Source: Craterostigma plantagineum
Taxonomy: Eukaryota > Streptophyta > Magnoliopsida > Lamiales > Linderniaceae
Length of the DNA stretch: 64,000 nt
Assembly: GCA_027422505.1 (NCBI GenBank)
Contig: JAPQWV010000005.1
Span: forward strand, 9,057,501-9,121,500
Direction: 5' to 3'
This document shows positions 61,010-64,000 of the stretch, piece after piece. How positions within the stretch are numbered: position 1 is the stretch's first letter; each line of letters begins with the position of its first letter. The notes under the pieces were generated by a model that worked only from the letters and a program-made list of their open reading frames with translations, did no database searches and was not told the origin of the DNA. Position numbers and translations under genes: made by a program.

Positions 61010-61150
61010 ATGTGCGGAGTCTCTTCTTATTCTTCCACAGCTTTCTTGAACTGTAACGTAGAAACTGCAGATATTCAATTCTCAGACAGTGTTCTTCTCA
61101 CCAGTTCAATAAAGCTGTGGGAAGATAAGTGCAGATTCAAAGATCCAACG
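61010..61150 (+). ncRNA. MIR396 precursor hairpin (miR396a type)
   Basis: The mature strand at 61033-61053 reads TTCCACAGCTTTC then TTGAACTG, identical to plant miR396a. The star strand at 61104-61124 reads GTTCAATAAAGC then TGTGGGAAG, identical to the known miR396a-3p. The two pair with the expected bulge across a 50-nt loop, and the flanks (CTCTTCTTATTC on the 5' side, AGATAAGTGC on the 3' side) extend the stem. miR396 targets growth-regulating factor mRNAs and so limits cell proliferation in leaves and roots. That is family knowledge. A transcript from the TATA box at 60815 is plausible. Small open frames here are incidental. This is the best-supported RNA gene in the window. Confidence 0.97.
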
Positions 61151-62504
61151 CTTAATTTCTCTGCTGGTAATAAATTAAACGTTTCTGTGAACTTCTTTCC
61201 TTTCAAAGGATCACTCCTTAATAAAGTGGATCTGGTAAAACTATTATGATAGAAGTCAATGTTTCGTCTTTGATTCGCTTCCTCATCGATCGTTGTGGAT
61301 TTGTTGCGATATGAATGATTAGTCCATATACTTAAATCTTTCCAAAATTCCATGATGTATAACTTATTAGATCTGCATCTGATGGTTATATATGCATCTG
61401 GCCTCAATATATTATGATTTCTAGTTAGTTTTTCCTCCACACACATCTCTTCCACATCTATATCTCCCCCCCCCCCCCCCCCTCTCTCTATATATATGCC
61501 AATTTGTCATTTCAGTTTGAAATATGACTCTCTACAATGTGGTACGATTTCAGAAAGACGATACAGCTCCCATATGGAAGAAATGTTTGCTTTGGGCAAG
61601 TGAACATAAATGGTGGGGACTAAACAATATGTAATTTTCTTGTTATTGTATGAAATGTGTATGGTATGTAGCTGCAGATCTAAAGTTAGTGTCTTCTCTT
61701 TCCAGCTTATATATATATATATATATAACTATGAAAGTTTACTATGTATAAAATTAACAATCAATCCATACTTTCTATGGTTGGAACTTGGAACGAATCA
61801 ATCCATTATAAAACAATTAGCTGGAGATGAAAAAGCGATAATTTTCATTCATCTATACTTCTATGGTTAGATGAGATGACTTTATTTAGACGGAGTGGTA
61901 GTGATGTAATGGACCACGTTATCACGTTCAGTTCCTTTCTGCTATATACAGTATATATATTTATAAATATAGACATAGATAGATATGAATGACACAATTT
62001 TAACTCCTCTTTCAAGGGACTGTGAAAACAGCAGCGATCTAAACTGGGCTTTTAGTACTTTTGTTTCTTACTTTTTCTTTCACATTGGGAAAAGAGAAAG
62101 GAACAAGTCAGAACTTTTTTCCGTGAGAGGGTTTCGTGAAAACTAGGGTTTTTTTGACAGCACAAAGCAGGAAAAATAGCAATAATGTTTTGTCTTATTA
62201 ATGCTGTCAAAACCCAAGACCACAGATCCCAATATTCTCTTGCTTCATTATTACAAAATGGTGTAATGTTATCAAACGCATATATGAATTCAATATATTA
62301 GGATAACTGCGTATACTGATGTCACTTAATTAACAATATATGGCGCCAACAATTTGTATGTACTTACTTTCCTTTTCTTGGCTTTTTCATAATGACTAAG
62401 ACTTGATGGGATACAGATCTGCAAAGCGGTCCAAGTTACTGATATTTGTGGGATTTCTCTATAGGCTCTAATTTAGTAGGTAAAATAATAAAATTCTTAT
62501 CACG
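61151..62504. other. 3' flank of MIR396, otherwise nothing recognised
   Basis: AT-rich. Contains a C homopolymer at 61467-61482 followed by a CT run, and a TA microsatellite at 61708-61727. No coding gene recognised. Confidence 0.5.
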
Positions 62505-64000
62505 CACTAGTAGAAAATGAAAATTAGGCGACTGCACTTTCGCCAACGGTTCCTCAAGAACCGTCGCCTATCGTTCACGTGGTGGCACTTTCGTAAACTT
62601 TCGTAATTTTTGTTCGTCATAGGCGTCGGTTTCTAGTCTAAAACCGTCGCCGATAATTGTCGAGAGCCTCCGGCGACGGTTTCCTCTCTGAAAACCATCG
62701 CCTATATACTTTTTCATTTTATTTTATTTTTAAAAAAAATATGAACTTGGGCGACGGTTTCTACGTTGATACAAAAAACCGTCGCCTAAAGCCTATCAAG
62801 AAAACCAAAATAAGCATGGGTGACGGTTCATGGCTAAGAACCGTCGCCCAAGGTTTTTAAATATTTTTTTAAACGTTAAGTTTGGGCGACGGTTTCTTGC
62901 GCGAAACCGTGTAATTTTTTTTAATCTTCATTTTGGGCAACGGTTACGGGATTTTTGGTTAAGAACCGTCGCCCATACCCACTAGTGGAGAATAAGAAAT
63001 AGGCCACGGCACTATGGGCGACAGACGATTATGGTAAAGAAACCGTCGCCCATATGTTTTATTTTATTTTTTTAACTAAATATTTTGGAGTATCGGCACT
63101 CCCCACTCTTAAAAAAAACGCACCCCACTCTTAAAAGAACCGTGCGGCTACTCCCCTGTCTAGGCGATTTTTCGGCGAACTACTAGCAATTTTCCGACCT
63201 TTTCGAGCTTAGAGAACACGGTAAGACACTCACAATCCATTTTCCTCTACTATTTTGTCAATTTAGTGCTTGAAATTTTTTAAAATTCGAAATTTTAGAA
63301 AATATGGGTTTCGTTTTTCCGCGGTTTTTTTGCTCAATTTCATCGATTTCATGGCTTAGACTTGTGTTATATTCTAGGTTGGTTTTGAGCTTGACTAATG
63401 CGAAAAAAGTTGATTTGCGAAAATTTTCGAGATTTTTTATTTTGAGCTCGATTCGCGATTTTGAGGTAAATTTGTGCGATTTCATGGCTTAGACTTGTTT
63501 TATATGCGATTTGAGATTGGCTTTGAGCTTGATTGTGCGAAAAAGGTGACTTGCAAAATTTCGAAAATTCTTGATTTTGAGCTCTATCCACGATTTTGGA
63601 ATAAATTTTTGCGATTTCGTGGATTTGGATTGATATATCTACGATTGAGATTATTTTGATGATTTGTGGGTGTTTTTGAAATCCAAAAGTTGATTTTAAC
63701 ATTTTTTACGGAAAAAAAATTAGGTTATCGGTTTTGGCCTTTTGGACGATTTTGGAGGTGAATAATCCTTGGGACAGCTTTGTGGTGTGTTTGGACGTGA
63801 TATCGGACGAATTAAAAGGTAAATTTTATACTCTTTTCTCATTGTGTGTATGTGCTATACCGAGTTTCTTTCGATTTATTGGGTGCTTTACTTGCTTATT
63901 TTATTTAAACTTAGGTACACGTTCAAGGAGAAACATTGAATGGTCCTTGTTTGGGACCGTTCTTAGACAACCGAGCGGGAGTGAGTTGCCAACGGTATTG
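62505..64000 (+). mobile_element. CACTA (En/Spm) transposon, 5' end, continues past the window
   Basis: Starts CACTAGTAGAAAATG, the classic CACTA terminus. It is followed by an array of GGCGACGGTT and AACCGTCGCC repeats in both orientations (62520-63050), the typical subterminal transposase-binding repeats. A second terminus-like CACTAGTGGAGAATAAG lies at 62980. Beyond 63100 the sequence is T-rich with repeated TTTCATGGCTTAGACTTGT phrases. No transposase core is inside the window, and the right end is not included. Confidence 0.88.

Overview
This window is nuclear DNA from a flowering plant, most likely a eudicot. The evidence is AT-rich sequence, genes split by GT-AG introns, plant-specific families (a plant synaptotagmin, a CYP96A-type P450, a cysteine-tailed glycine-rich protein, MIR396) and a very high load of plant transposons. 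There is no prokaryotic, plastid or viral gene organisation. I cannot name the species.

Genes that can be supported: (1) a gamma-glutamyltransferase of the GGT4 type on the minus strand (1683-6390), seven exons, with one apparent frameshift in exon 4 and TIR elements in two introns; (2) a small conserved 80-residue protein on the minus strand (19896-20138); (3) a secreted glycine-rich protein with a Cys-rich tail on the plus strand (30722-31490, two exons); (4) a DUF295/F-box-associated-like protein on the plus strand (33570-34945, three exons whose phases fit); (5) an intronless CYP96A-like P450 on the plus strand (38090-39631); (6) a complete 13-exon synaptotagmin 5-type ER-plasma membrane tether on the minus strand (40644-44214); (7) a MIR396 hairpin on the plus strand (about 61010-61150), with exact mature and star sequences.

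Most of the rest is transposon. 8.7-18.2 kb is a graveyard of retroelements: copia reverse transcriptase, copia gag with a tRNA-Met primer site, LTR-like pieces, and a dense TTCGCGAA/TTCGCCAA repeat field. 20.9-26.8 kb is a degenerate minus-strand copia element with very short LTRs, itself hit by a Mutator-like element carrying a tRNA-like sequence. 45.4-54.9 kb holds hAT debris, several hAT miniature elements, a ~3.06 kb solo LTR with a perfect 5-bp target duplication, and a 1.5 kb Mutator-like element. The right end (62.5-64 kb) is the start of a CACTA (En/Spm) element that runs out of the window.

The genes do not form a functional cluster. They are separate loci embedded in transposons. 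No new multi-gene system is visible. The unusual material is the precisely bounded set of non-autonomous elements, several with perfect target duplications, two with tRNA-like (pol III box A/B) cargo, and one inverted-repeat element with smaller hairpins at both ends.
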